From Pseudomonadota bacterium (lineage in GTDB: Bacteria; Pseudomonadota; Gammaproteobacteria; Steroidobacterales; Steroidobacteraceae), in assembly GCA_018241525.1 (NCBI GenBank), contig JAFEDR010000011.1, positions 496,001 through 560,000 on the forward strand: a stretch of DNA of 64,000 nt. Direction: 5' to 3'. This document shows positions 53,778 to 61,009 of the stretch, piece after piece. Positions within the stretch are counted from its first letter, which is position 1; each line of letters opens with the position of its first letter. The translations under genes were made by a program, and so were the position numbers. The notes under the pieces are model-generated. The model searched no databases, was not told the DNA's origin, and was given only the letters and a program-made list of their open reading frames with translations.

Positions 53778-55502
53778 TCAATTGCAGGCTTTCGTCGTCG
53801 GATTGACATCCGACGGACAAATGTTCACTTCGGTCATCATTCCGCCGAAGTTCTCCGCGTCGTTCGACAGGTGGTCGAGCTCGGCGGCGTACAGGTAGAA
53901 CTTCTGCCGCGGGCTCGCGCCCTTGGCCTCGAGAATCACGTCGACGGACTCGCCACCGGCGATGTGGATCGAGTTCGTGTAGTAGTCGGTGTTGTTGCCG
54001 TCGACGTCGCGCAGCAGTCGCGCGTTGTAGCCGACGACATGCATGCGCACGCCGAGCGAGGCGAGCGTGTGGTACTCGGTGACGTTCAGGTCGCTGATGC
54101 GCAGCAGCGCGCGCCCGTCGCCACACACGCCCGAGGCCTGGTTCAGGCACGGGATGTTGATGATCGTCGGCAGCGGCTGCGAGTGCCGCTCGACGCCGTC
54201 AGACGACTGCGTCTTCATCGGCTCCGGGTTGATCGTGTCCGGGTAGCTGCGGCCGTTCATCAGGAAGTACTTGTCCTTGTTATCGGCGAACGACTCGGGG
54301 TTGAACGTCATGCCGACGAAGTGGAAGTTCGGGTCAAAGCCCATCAGCTGCACGGGGTACTCGACGTCGTACTCGGTCGAGCCGTCACCGTCATTGAAGG
54401 CGTACTTGGCGCCCTGGATGGGGCTCACCGGCGCGCTCGGCGGGACCTGGGTGCTGCACAGCAGGTCCGTCGACGAGCACTTGGTCACGAGGTAGTCGGG
54501 GCTCGCGGGGTCATTGGCGTTCTTGGCCGCCGTATACACGTCGCCGGAGCCGTTCTGGCGCGGGCGCACGTACAGCTGGCCCACCATGCCCATCTGCAGG
54601 TGCTCGGGCGGCGAGATGTGGCAGTGCCACATGTAGGTACCGGCCTCGGGCGCCAGGTAGTAGTAGGTGAAGCTGCCGCCGATGTTGATGGCGACCGAGG
54701 CGTCCGGCACGCCGTCGTAGAACGAGGAGGCGTTCGGGTAGCCGTGGAAGTGGACGGTGTGCTGCTCGAAGAGGTCGGGACGCATCACCATGCCCACGTT
54801 GGTGAGCGTCAGGAACAGCTCGTCGCCCTCGTCGATGGCGATCATCGGCGCCGGGGCGTTGCCGTTCAGCACGCCGACGTCCATCACGAGGCGCGGGTCG
54901 ACGTGGCCGGTGAGCTCCGTCCCCGGCGTGGCCAGGTTATTGCCGGTGGTCGGATCCTGGTTGTCGACCGCCTGCACGTCGGGTACGAGGCCGATGGCGC
55001 CGTTGAATGCGTACGCGGCACCGTCCGGGGCGCCGATCTTGACCGCGTCGAGAACGCCGTCCGCGCCGACCGGACCGTTGGCACTGTCCAGGTTGTTCTT
55101 GAGGAAATCCGCCGCCGCGGTCGTGCCCGGCTGGCCGTTCACGATGTTGCTGAGGCCGGACAGCGGCCCGAATGCGAACAGGTAGGTCTGCGTGCCGTCG
55201 CCCATCGTGGCGAATCCGTCGCCGCCCGACAGCTGCTGGCACTTGATGTGCGGATTCGCCATCGACGGCAGCGGATTCAACTTGTGGTTGATGTTCAGCG
55301 TGCCGGTCGGGTTGGTCGCGGCACTGGTGTCGAGCGGCCGCGTGATGGTGTCGTAGGCGGCGTCGCCCCCGGTGTTCGCCGGGTGCAGGGCCGTGCCGGC
55401 CGGGCACTGCACGCGGAAGCTCTGCGCCTGCGCATCGAGTGCGAGGAGCAGCAGCGCCAGGGCGGGCAGCAGTCGGACGAGACGTGATGGGACGCTGGAC
55501 AT
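53778..55502 (-). CDS. Multicopper-oxidase-like protein C (type-1 copper site plus two HxH pairs)
   Basis: This is a 574-residue exported protein with a signal peptide (LLPALALLLLALDAQA). After about 200 residues of unassigned sequence comes a cupredoxin domain (residues 205-315). It has HTVHFHG (His248, His251, His253) and WHCHISPPEHLQMGM (His293, Cys294, His295, His301, Met306), a full type-1 copper site plus two HxH pairs. The C-terminal cupredoxin (YFLMNGRSYPD, EYHTLASLGVRMHVVGYNARLL) lacks HxxHxH and HxH ligands. This is the mirror image of MCO-B. Bacterial oxidases of this kind oxidise metals or phenols; the substrate here is unknown. AAGGAG precedes the ATG at 55502, and the Sco gene lies 64 bases upstream. 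Confidence 0.88.
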   Translation of the reverse strand: MSSVPSRLVRLLPALALLLLALDAQAQSFRVQCPAGTALHPANTGGDAAYDTITRPLDTSAATNPTGTLNINHKLNPLPSMANPHIKCQQLSGGDGFATMGDGTQTYLFAFGPLSGLSNIVNGQPGTTAAADFLKNNLDSANGPVGADGVLDAVKIGAPDGAAYAFNGAIGLVPDVQAVDNQDPTTGNNLATPGTELTGHVDPRLVMDVGVLNGNAPAPMIAIDEGDELFLTLTNVGMVMRPDLFEQHTVHFHGYPNASSFYDGVPDASVAINIGGSFTYYYLAPEAGTYMWHCHISPPEHLQMGMVGQLYVRPRQNGSGDVYTAAKNANDPASPDYLVTKCSSTDLLCSTQVPPSAPVSPIQGAKYAFNDGDGSTEYDVEYPVQLMGFDPNFHFVGMTFNPESFADNKDKYFLMNGRSYPDTINPEPMKTQSSDGVERHSQPLPTIINIPCLNQASGVCGDGRALLRISDLNVTEYHTLASLGVRMHVVGYNARLLRDVDGNNTDYYTNSIHIAGGESVDVILEAKGASPRQKFYLYAAELDHLSNDAENFGGMMTEVNICPSDVNPTTKACN

Positions 55503-55566
55503 GGGGGCTCCTTCTTCGTCGAGCGTTCGGGACTGGCCCGCTCCGATGAACATGGCTGAGGCTTCC

Positions 55567-56220
55567 TTATCGCGAGGCATGCAGCACCGGCAGCTCCGCC
55601 AGGAGCTGGTCGGCGGTGGCGAAACCGTCAAAGCGCACCCAGTCGCCGGTGGGCGTGCTGCGTACGAGAATCACGGGCTGGTGATCCATCTTCGAGCCGC
55701 GGTAGGCGTTGAACGCCCGCTGCGCCATCTCGCTGGCGGCCCGCGTGCCCGTGTAGTGCTGCCACTCCGGGCCGGCATGGAACCGCTGCGCGTACTCCCG
55801 GAGGCGCGCCGGCGTGTCCTGCTCGGGGTCGATGGAGATCGACATCAGGTGGATGCGCGCGCGCTCGGCGCCGAGGCGCGCCTGGACCTGCGCGAGCGTC
55901 TGGCTCGTGACGGGACAGACGGTGGTGCAACTCGTGTAGATGAACGCCAGCACCACCGGCCGACCATCGTCGAGCTCGCGGCCGAGGCCGACCTGCTGAC
56001 CGTCGTCGCGCGTGAGCTCCACGTCCGGAGTCCGGTAGCGCGCGATCGAGCGCAGCGGGCCGGCGGCCGCGATCGCGGCGCGATGCGCCGCGTGCGGATC
56101 GGCATCGCCGCCGACGTCCGCGCTGGTCGTCGACGCAAACAACGCGATCCACGAAGCGATCAGCGTTGCAGCAACGCCGACCCTCGGCTGGCGCGTCGCG
56201 CCGGCTGCGCGAAGTCGCAT
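55567..56220 (-). CDS. SCO1/SenC/PrrC-type copper chaperone
   Basis: This is a 217-residue thioredoxin-fold protein of the Sco family, which delivers copper to membrane or periplasmic copper enzymes. An N-terminal signal or anchor (GVAATLIASWIALFAS) is followed by the domain with TSCTTVCPVTSQTL (Cys98 and Cys102), SISIDPEQDTPARLREYAQRF and the third copper ligand His180 in KMDHQPVILV. The ATG at 56220 follows GGGAG; a GTG at 56235 is also possible. As first gene of the minus-strand run, directly before MCO-C, it probably loads copper into the oxidase pair rather than cytochrome oxidase. No cox genes are nearby. Confidence 0.9.
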   Translation of the reverse strand: MRLRAAGATRQPRVGVAATLIASWIALFASTTSADVGGDADPHAAHRAAIAAAGPLRSIARYRTPDVELTRDDGQQVGLGRELDDGRPVVLAFIYTSCTTVCPVTSQTLAQVQARLGAERARIHLMSISIDPEQDTPARLREYAQRFHAGPEWQHYTGTRAASEMAQRAFNAYRGSKMDHQPVILVRSTPTGDWVRFDGFATADQLLAELPVLHASR

Positions 56221-56639
56221 TGATCTGGCTCCCACGTTCGCCCCCCAACCCGATCCCGAGGCCCGCCCTTCGTCGCGCCTGCATGTGCTGCAGTACGCCA
56301 GGCGGATCGCTCCGATTGCGCGAATAGACTCGGCGAGGGCGGCGTTCGGAAATAGTCGGCCGAGGCCCGAAACTCGCTCGTGCTCGCGCGTGTTAGTCGA
56401 AGGTAGGGTGACTACTGAGGCGAGTTAACCGAATGCGGCGCAACGCCGATCCGGTGCCCGTCCGTCCATGCGGTTTGACCGCGATATTCCCGGGTATTTC
56501 TGCGTCATCGGCCGGTGGCCGGAAGACGCGGCGGACGGAACGCTCGGAACCGCCCACGGCGGTTCACCGGCATCGGCGCACAGGCCAAGCGCGAGCGGGC
56601 AGGATCCCCTCGACCCGCGCCGGGCGCGGGCGCGCGATC
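56221..56639 (-). promoter_or_regulatory. Intergenic region upstream of the oxidase run
   Basis: These 419 bases separate the Sco gene from the upstream regulator gene and are the likely promoter region of the eleven-gene run. No convincing -35/-10 pair was found. TAGTC occurs at 56353-56357 and 56394-56398, and its complement GACTA at 56410-56414. The last two make a short inverted repeat with an 11-base gap. This may be a regulator site, but the arms are too short to be sure. No coding sequence is supported here. Confidence 0.3.
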
Positions 56640-57455
56640 TCAGCGGGGATCGGTTCCGAGGACGACGCGAGCCGGCTCGGCCGTCACGAAGCCGTTCTGG
56701 ATCGCGAACGCGGTGATCGCCGCGGCGTTGCGCAGCGCAAACTTGCGCATCAGGTTCTGGCGGTGCTTGCGCACGGTCCAGACGCTGAGCCCCAACTCCG
56801 CCGCGATCTGCCGATTCTCGTGGCCGCTCGCCACGCGGGTCAGCACATCACGCTCGCGCCGCGTGATGATCGGGACGCTGCGAGGCGGGCGCGGATCGGA
56901 GACGTTGCCGAGGTAGTCGACGATGATCCGCGAGGCCACGGTCGAGTGGATGTAGCGCTCGCCCGACCAGACGGCGCGGATGGCCTCGAGCAGGTCCGAC
57001 TGACTGGCACTCTTTAAGGTGTAGCCGGTCGCGCCCGCCGCGAACGCGGCCCGGGCGTACTCGTAGCCGCTGTGATCCGTCAGCACCAGCGTGCGAACCT
57101 GGGGAAAGTGCTCGCGCATCTCTGTCAGCAGCTCGAGCCCGGACCGGCCCGGGAGCGGCAGGTCGGTCACGAGCACGTCAATCTTGCGGCTCGCGAGCAG
57201 GCTGAGCGCCTGTTCGCAGGTACCGGCCTCGGCGACGACCTCGACATCCGTGGCGGCGTTCAGCAGCGACCGCAGGCCGAGCCGCAGGATGGCGTGGTTG
57301 TCGACCAGCAGGACGTGGCAGCGCCGGCGGCGCGCGGACGCCTCGGCATCCCGGTCGCGCCGGGCCTTCGCAGATGCCGGCTTCCGCGCCGGTTGGCTTC
57401 CCTTGACCAAGTCCGCTCCGATCAGGTCGTCCAGACGCGCTCCTAGATACCGCAT
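56640..57455 (-). CDS. NarL/LuxR-type response regulator
   Basis: This is a 271-residue response regulator. A basic N-terminal extension of about 45 residues (ARRDRDAEASARRRR) precedes the receiver domain. The domain has VDNHAILRLGLRSLL, phosphoacceptor Asp98 in VLVTDLPLPG, and ATGYTLKSASQSDL containing the conserved Lys. The C-terminal LuxR helix-turn-helix is ITRRERDVLTRVASGHENRQIAAEL and VRKHRQNLMRKF. It is encoded just upstream of the oxidase run on the same strand and diverges from a sensor kinase gene, so both may control the locus. The ATG at 57455 gives the shorter N-terminus; a GTG at 57488 is possible. Confidence 0.87.
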   Translation of the reverse strand: MRYLGARLDDLIGADLVKGSQPARKPASAKARRDRDAEASARRRRCHVLLVDNHAILRLGLRSLLNAATDVEVVAEAGTCEQALSLLASRKIDVLVTDLPLPGRSGLELLTEMREHFPQVRTLVLTDHSGYEYARAAFAAGATGYTLKSASQSDLLEAIRAVWSGERYIHSTVASRIIVDYLGNVSDPRPPRSVPIITRRERDVLTRVASGHENRQIAAELGLSVWTVRKHRQNLMRKFALRNAAAITAFAIQNGFVTAEPARVVLGTDPR

Positions 57456-57598
57456 CCGGCCCCGAAGTGTCCACCGACGGGTGCCCACAGGAGGGTGCTC
57501 CTGGGTTCTAGCGGCGCCCGCAACGATGCGTAAGGGTGCGACGCGACGCCCATTGGCGACGGCGATGATTCCCGCGCTACGTTTCGGCCCAAATCCGT

Positions 57599-57633
57599 GC
57601 GTCTTAAGTCGCGGTCTTCACGACTTAAGACGC
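57599..57633. promoter_or_regulatory. Perfect 13-bp inverted repeat between regulator and kinase genes
   Basis: The arms GCGTCTTAAGTCG (57599-57611) and CGACTTAAGACGC (57621-57633) are perfectly complementary with a 9-base spacer. Each arm contains CTTAAG, unusually AT-rich for this DNA. It lies in the 479-base divergent region (57456-57934), which otherwise holds no gene I can support. A smaller palindrome CAGGAG-GGTG-CTCCTG lies at 57488-57503. The long repeat looks like an operator for a dimeric regulator, or a strong stem-loop in the kinase-gene leader. Confidence 0.55.
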
Positions 57634-57934
57634 GGGCCGGTCTCGCCTCGCGGGTCCTCTCGATCGACGACACCCTCGTCGATCCGAGGTGGAGAGCTCG
57701 AATAGCGTCCTCATCCACCCGCGCCCTCGTTCGCGCATGGCGATTCTCGCCATGGCTCTTCTCGCCCGGACGCGCAGTGTCGGCAGGCTCCGCGGACTCG
57801 TCACCGCGGCACGCCGGCCCCAACGACAGACTCCATCGCGCGCGTACGGGTGGCCCTGCCCGTTGCCCACCGCGTGGCAGCGCGCGATGATGCCGGGCTA
57901 TGCCCTCGGGCGCCTATCGCACACGACCGAATTC

Positions 57935-59353
57935 ATGAGCGCCGACCTGGCCGCGCTGCGCCGCTGGTTCGAGCCGCTGTCGCGCCGCCTGATCGCCGCC
58001 GTGCTCGTGGCGCACCTGATCGCCGTGCCGATCATGTTCGTCGCCATCGACCGCATCATCGCGAGGACGCACGCCGAGCTCTTCGAGGCACTCGCGCACG
58101 GCTGGCTGATCCGCAAGGTGGCGGATCTCGAGCGCCTCGGGCCGACGCCATCGGACACGGCGATGGCCGCGTTCATGGACGACCTGCTCGTCGGCGGCAC
58201 GATCACCTACGCCGAGGCGGAACTCGACGATCGCGTCTGGCGCACGGCGCCACGCCCGCCGACGCCGATCAACTCGGACTACATTCACGACTCGTTCGGC
58301 GCGGGCGGCGACCAGGTCTTCGGCACCTCCGCGCCCTGGCGTATTGACGGGCGCACCGGCGTCCTGCGCATCAGCTTCGACGAGACGCCGATGCACGCCC
58401 GCATCCGCGAGGCGCGCATGCTCGTGATCGGGGTCATGAGCGCGTACGCGCTGCTGCTGCTGAGCGGCGGATTGCTGCTCGCACGCCACGTATCGCAGCC
58501 GCTGCACCGGTTGCGGGACGCCGCGCGTCGGATCGCGAGCGGCGACCTCGCGCAGCGTCTGGTCACGCGCAGCGGCATCGGCGAGATCGACGACCTCAGT
58601 GCGGATCTGGAGCGCATGCGGCTCGAGCTCGATGCCTTCGCGGCGCGCCTGCACCAGAAGCAGCGCCTCGAGACCGTCGGCACGCTCGCGGCGGGCGTGG
58701 CGCACGAGTTCAACAACGTGCTGGTGCCGATCACCCTGTTCCTCGAGGCGGCGCTCGACTTTCTGGGTGACGGGCACGTGGCGCGCACGCCGGTGGCCCG
58801 CGCGCTGGCGGCCGCCGGGCGCGCGCGCAACGTCGTCAGTACGCTGCTGACGTTCAGCGGCCGGGCTGCGAATGCCGTGCTGCAGCCGATGCGGCTGGGG
58901 CCCGCGGTCGCCGAGGGGCTGCGCCTTTTTGCGGGCGTGCGGCCGAGCTACGTCCAGGTCGAGTCGGAGCTCGATCCTGCCGCCGATCCGGTGCTGGCGG
59001 ATCCGGGCATCATCGTCCAGATCGTGATGAACCTCTGCACCAATGCCTACCAGGCGATTCCCGCCAGCGGCGGCCTCATCCGCGTCACGTTAGCGAACGT
59101 GCTGGAGCGCGACGGGCGGTTCGTCGAACTCGCCGTCAGCGACACCGGAGTCGGCATGGACGAGGCGACGCGGCGGCGGATGTTCGAGCCGTTCTTCACG
59201 ACTCGCGGCCGCGGCTATGGCAGCGGCCTCGGTCTCGCCTTCGTGCACGGCGTCGTCACCGACATGAAGGGAAGCATCGAGGTGACGACGACGCTCGGCG
59301 CCGGCACCCGTATTCGCATCCTGTTGCCGAGCCGTTCGCACGAGGCCGTCTAG
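57935..59353 (+). CDS. Membrane sensor histidine kinase
   Basis: This is a 472-residue sensor kinase. Transmembrane helix 1 (about residues 18-40) and helix 2 (about 162-183) flank a periplasmic sensor domain of about 120 residues. A HAMP domain follows (PLHRLRDAARRIASGDLAQRL). The H-box is VAHEFNNVLVP (His257), like NtrB-type and hybrid kinases. The N-box (NLCTNAYQAI), G1 (DTGVGMDE) and G2 (GSGLGLAFVHG) complete the ATPase domain. The ATG at 57935 was chosen because it leads directly into the first membrane helix; the frame extends upstream. The next gene, a single receiver domain, starts immediately after the stop codon. Confidence 0.87.
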   Translation: MSADLAALRRWFEPLSRRLIAAVLVAHLIAVPIMFVAIDRIIARTHAELFEALAHGWLIRKVADLERLGPTPSDTAMAAFMDDLLVGGTITYAEAELDDRVWRTAPRPPTPINSDYIHDSFGAGGDQVFGTSAPWRIDGRTGVLRISFDETPMHARIREARMLVIGVMSAYALLLLSGGLLLARHVSQPLHRLRDAARRIASGDLAQRLVTRSGIGEIDDLSADLERMRLELDAFAARLHQKQRLETVGTLAAGVAHEFNNVLVPITLFLEAALDFLGDGHVARTPVARALAAAGRARNVVSTLLTFSGRAANAVLQPMRLGPAVAEGLRLFAGVRPSYVQVESELDPAADPVLADPGIIVQIVMNLCTNAYQAIPASGGLIRVTLANVLERDGRFVELAVSDTGVGMDEATRRRMFEPFFTTRGRGYGSGLGLAFVHGVVTDMKGSIEVTTTLGAGTRIRILLPSRSHEAV

Positions 59354-59773
59354 ATGGCAGATATCCTGGTCGTGGACGACGAACCCGAGGTGTGCGACTC
59401 GATCGCGCTGACGCTGGGACTCGCGGGACACACCGTGCGCACCGCCGCCGACGGCCCGGCGGGCATCGCCGCATGCCGCGAACAGGCGCCACAGCTCGTC
59501 CTTACCGATCTCGTGATGCCGCTCGCGCACGGCTTCGAGGTCATCGGCCGAGTGCGCTCGGAGTTCCCCGGCGTGCGGATCCTCGCGATCTCCGGGGGCG
59601 GTGAGTTCGGGACGAGTGCGTATCGACCCGAGGCGGTGACGACGAACGCGTATCTCGCGGCGGCCCTCGAGATGGGCGCGGACGCCATCCTGCGCAAGCC
59701 ATTCAATCGCCAGGAGCTGCTGGCGGCAATCGAGACGTGCCTCGCGTCGACGAGGAATTCCACCGAGCACTGA
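59354..59773 (+). CDS. CheY-like single-domain response regulator
   Basis: This is a 139-residue stand-alone receiver domain. It has the acidic pair in LVVDDEPEV, phosphoacceptor Asp52 in LVLTDLVMP and the conserved Lys in AILRKPFNRQEL. A short insert (GGGEFGTSAYRPEAVTTN) after ILAIS is unusual. No output domain is attached. It starts directly after the kinase stop with no spacing, so the two are translated together and are presumably partners. Output is probably through protein contact or by relay to the NarL-type regulator across the divergent region; the latter is inference. Confidence 0.88.
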   Translation: MADILVVDDEPEVCDSIALTLGLAGHTVRTAADGPAGIAACREQAPQLVLTDLVMPLAHGFEVIGRVRSEFPGVRILAISGGGEFGTSAYRPEAVTTNAYLAAALEMGADAILRKPFNRQELLAAIETCLASTRNSTEH

Positions 59774-59868
59774 GCGCGCCGGGCCGGGCGCACCACCGCT
59801 GCCGGGGCGCGTGCGTGCCGGGAGCCTTCGGGGGCCGCGCGTCCCGGTCGGGCCGATGCGCCCGGCCA

Positions 59869-59888
59869 AGTGTGACGCGGATCACATT
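59869..59888. promoter_or_regulatory. CRP-like palindrome upstream of the second FKBP gene
   Basis: TGTGA (59871-59875), six bases and TCACA (59882-59886), flanked by AG and TT, match the CRP/Clp consensus TGTGA-N6-TCACA exactly in the core. It lies about 250 bases before the FKBP start, in the 353-base gap 59774-60126. A CRP-family protein could couple the locus to cyclic nucleotide or redox state. A promoter downstream of it was not resolved. Confidence 0.5.
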
Positions 59889-59989
59889 TTCGCCTGATCC
59901 TCCCAGAGCACGGGCGAGCCGGCCTTCCGGACGCGCCGGCACCGCCGCGATCAGCGTCTCGTGCTGGGGGAGTCTCGGTAGTTGCGATA

Positions 59990-60029
59990 CTGCCTCTAGG
60001 GTAGCGAGTCCCTCCTCCCCATGAGGCAG
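59990..60029 (+). other. Possible structured leader before the second FKBP gene
   Basis: CTGCCTC (59990-59996) pairs with GAGGCAG (60023-60029), and AGGG (59998-60001) with CCCT (60010-60013) inside it. This would give an imperfect stem-loop about 100 bases upstream of the start codon. No riboswitch class is recognised. The rest of the gap up to 60126 shows nothing else. Confidence 0.25.
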
Positions 60030-60126
60030 ACTGCTAGCTCGTCGGTGCAGGGACTCGAAGGCCGGACCCGGAACACGCTCCGACGGCTCGACTCCGCACC
60101 TGCACCGCATCACCCGAGGACTTCCC

Positions 60127-60840
60127 ATGAAATTTGGACCTGCCCAGGTGCTCCCGCTGATGGTCGCTCTTGCCCTCGGCACCGCCCAGGGTGCGGAACC
60201 GACCGCCACGCCTGCGCCGGCCGGCACCACGTCCACGGCCAAGGTGGACGAGGCAGGCAGCTACAGTGCCGGTCTGTCGTTCGCGAACCAGTGGCGCGAT
60301 GCCGGGCTGCTCGAGCGATCCTCGGTCGATGCTCTGATGCGCGGCATTCGTGCGGGCATCGAAGGCACGCGACTGACCGCCGAGGATCGGGCCCGGGCCA
60401 GCGATTTCCTGAAGGCGGCCTTCCAGTCGTTCGCGGCCCGCAACCAGTCCCGTGCCGACGAGTTCCTGGCGCACAACGGGCAGGTCGCCGGCGTCAAGAC
60501 GACATCTTCCGGTCTGCAGTACCAGGTGCTCGCCTCGGGCGACGCCTCCGGCAAGCCGGCCGGCCTCAATGACAACGTCACCGTCAAGTACGAGGGTCGG
60601 TTCATCGACGGGACCGTCTTCGACACGAGCGAAGGCCGACCGCGGCCCACCGTGATCCGGCCAGCCGCCGTGATTCCGGGCTGGCGCGAGGCGCTCGCCT
60701 CGATGACGCCGGGCGCCCGCTGGCGGCTCTTCATCCCGCCGTCGCTCGGCTATGGGACCTCCGCCCCGCCGGCGATTCCTCCCAACTCGCTTCTGATCTT
60801 TGACGTCGAGGTTGTCAAGATCGACGCCGCCGGCGGCTGA
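60127..60840 (+). CDS. FKBP-type peptidyl-prolyl isomerase, module copy 2
   Basis: This is a 237-residue periplasmic peptidyl-prolyl isomerase, paralogous to the gene at 35710-36498. A signal peptide (VLPLMVALALGTAQGA) is followed by an FkpA-type helical N-terminal domain (SYSAGLSFANQWRDAG...). The FKBP domain follows: GVKTTSSGLQYQVLASG, NVTVKYEGRFIDGTVFDTS, IPGWREALASMTPGARWRLFIPPSLGYG and LLIFDVEVVKI. It lacks the long Pro/Ala tail of copy 1. It converges on the second cytochrome fusion, as copy 1 does, with a 169-base gap containing a hairpin. An upstream CRP-like site may control it. Confidence 0.93.
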   Translation: MKFGPAQVLPLMVALALGTAQGAEPTATPAPAGTTSTAKVDEAGSYSAGLSFANQWRDAGLLERSSVDALMRGIRAGIEGTRLTAEDRARASDFLKAAFQSFAARNQSRADEFLAHNGQVAGVKTTSSGLQYQVLASGDASGKPAGLNDNVTVKYEGRFIDGTVFDTSEGRPRPTVIRPAAVIPGWREALASMTPGARWRLFIPPSLGYGTSAPPAIPPNSLLIFDVEVVKIDAAGG

Positions 60841-60843
60841 GCG

Positions 60844-60864
60844 CGCGGGGCCACGCCCCGCGTT
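60844..60864 (+). terminator. Hairpin after the second FKBP gene
   Basis: An 8-bp GC stem (60844-60851 with 60855-60862) with a 3-base loop lies just after the stop codon. Only two T residues follow, so termination is uncertain. The remaining bases up to 61009 show no gene. Confidence 0.4.
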
Positions 60865-61009
60865 CCGCTGCGTTCGCGACCCGGAGTCGACCGGGATCGC
60901 GGACGGTGATCCGCAGGTGAATTGACTCGCAGCGGGACCCAAGTCCTGCGGCGGGCGTTGACCCGCTTCGCCACACACGCCGGAATTGCGGAAACCGGCG
61001 AGCCTGCGC

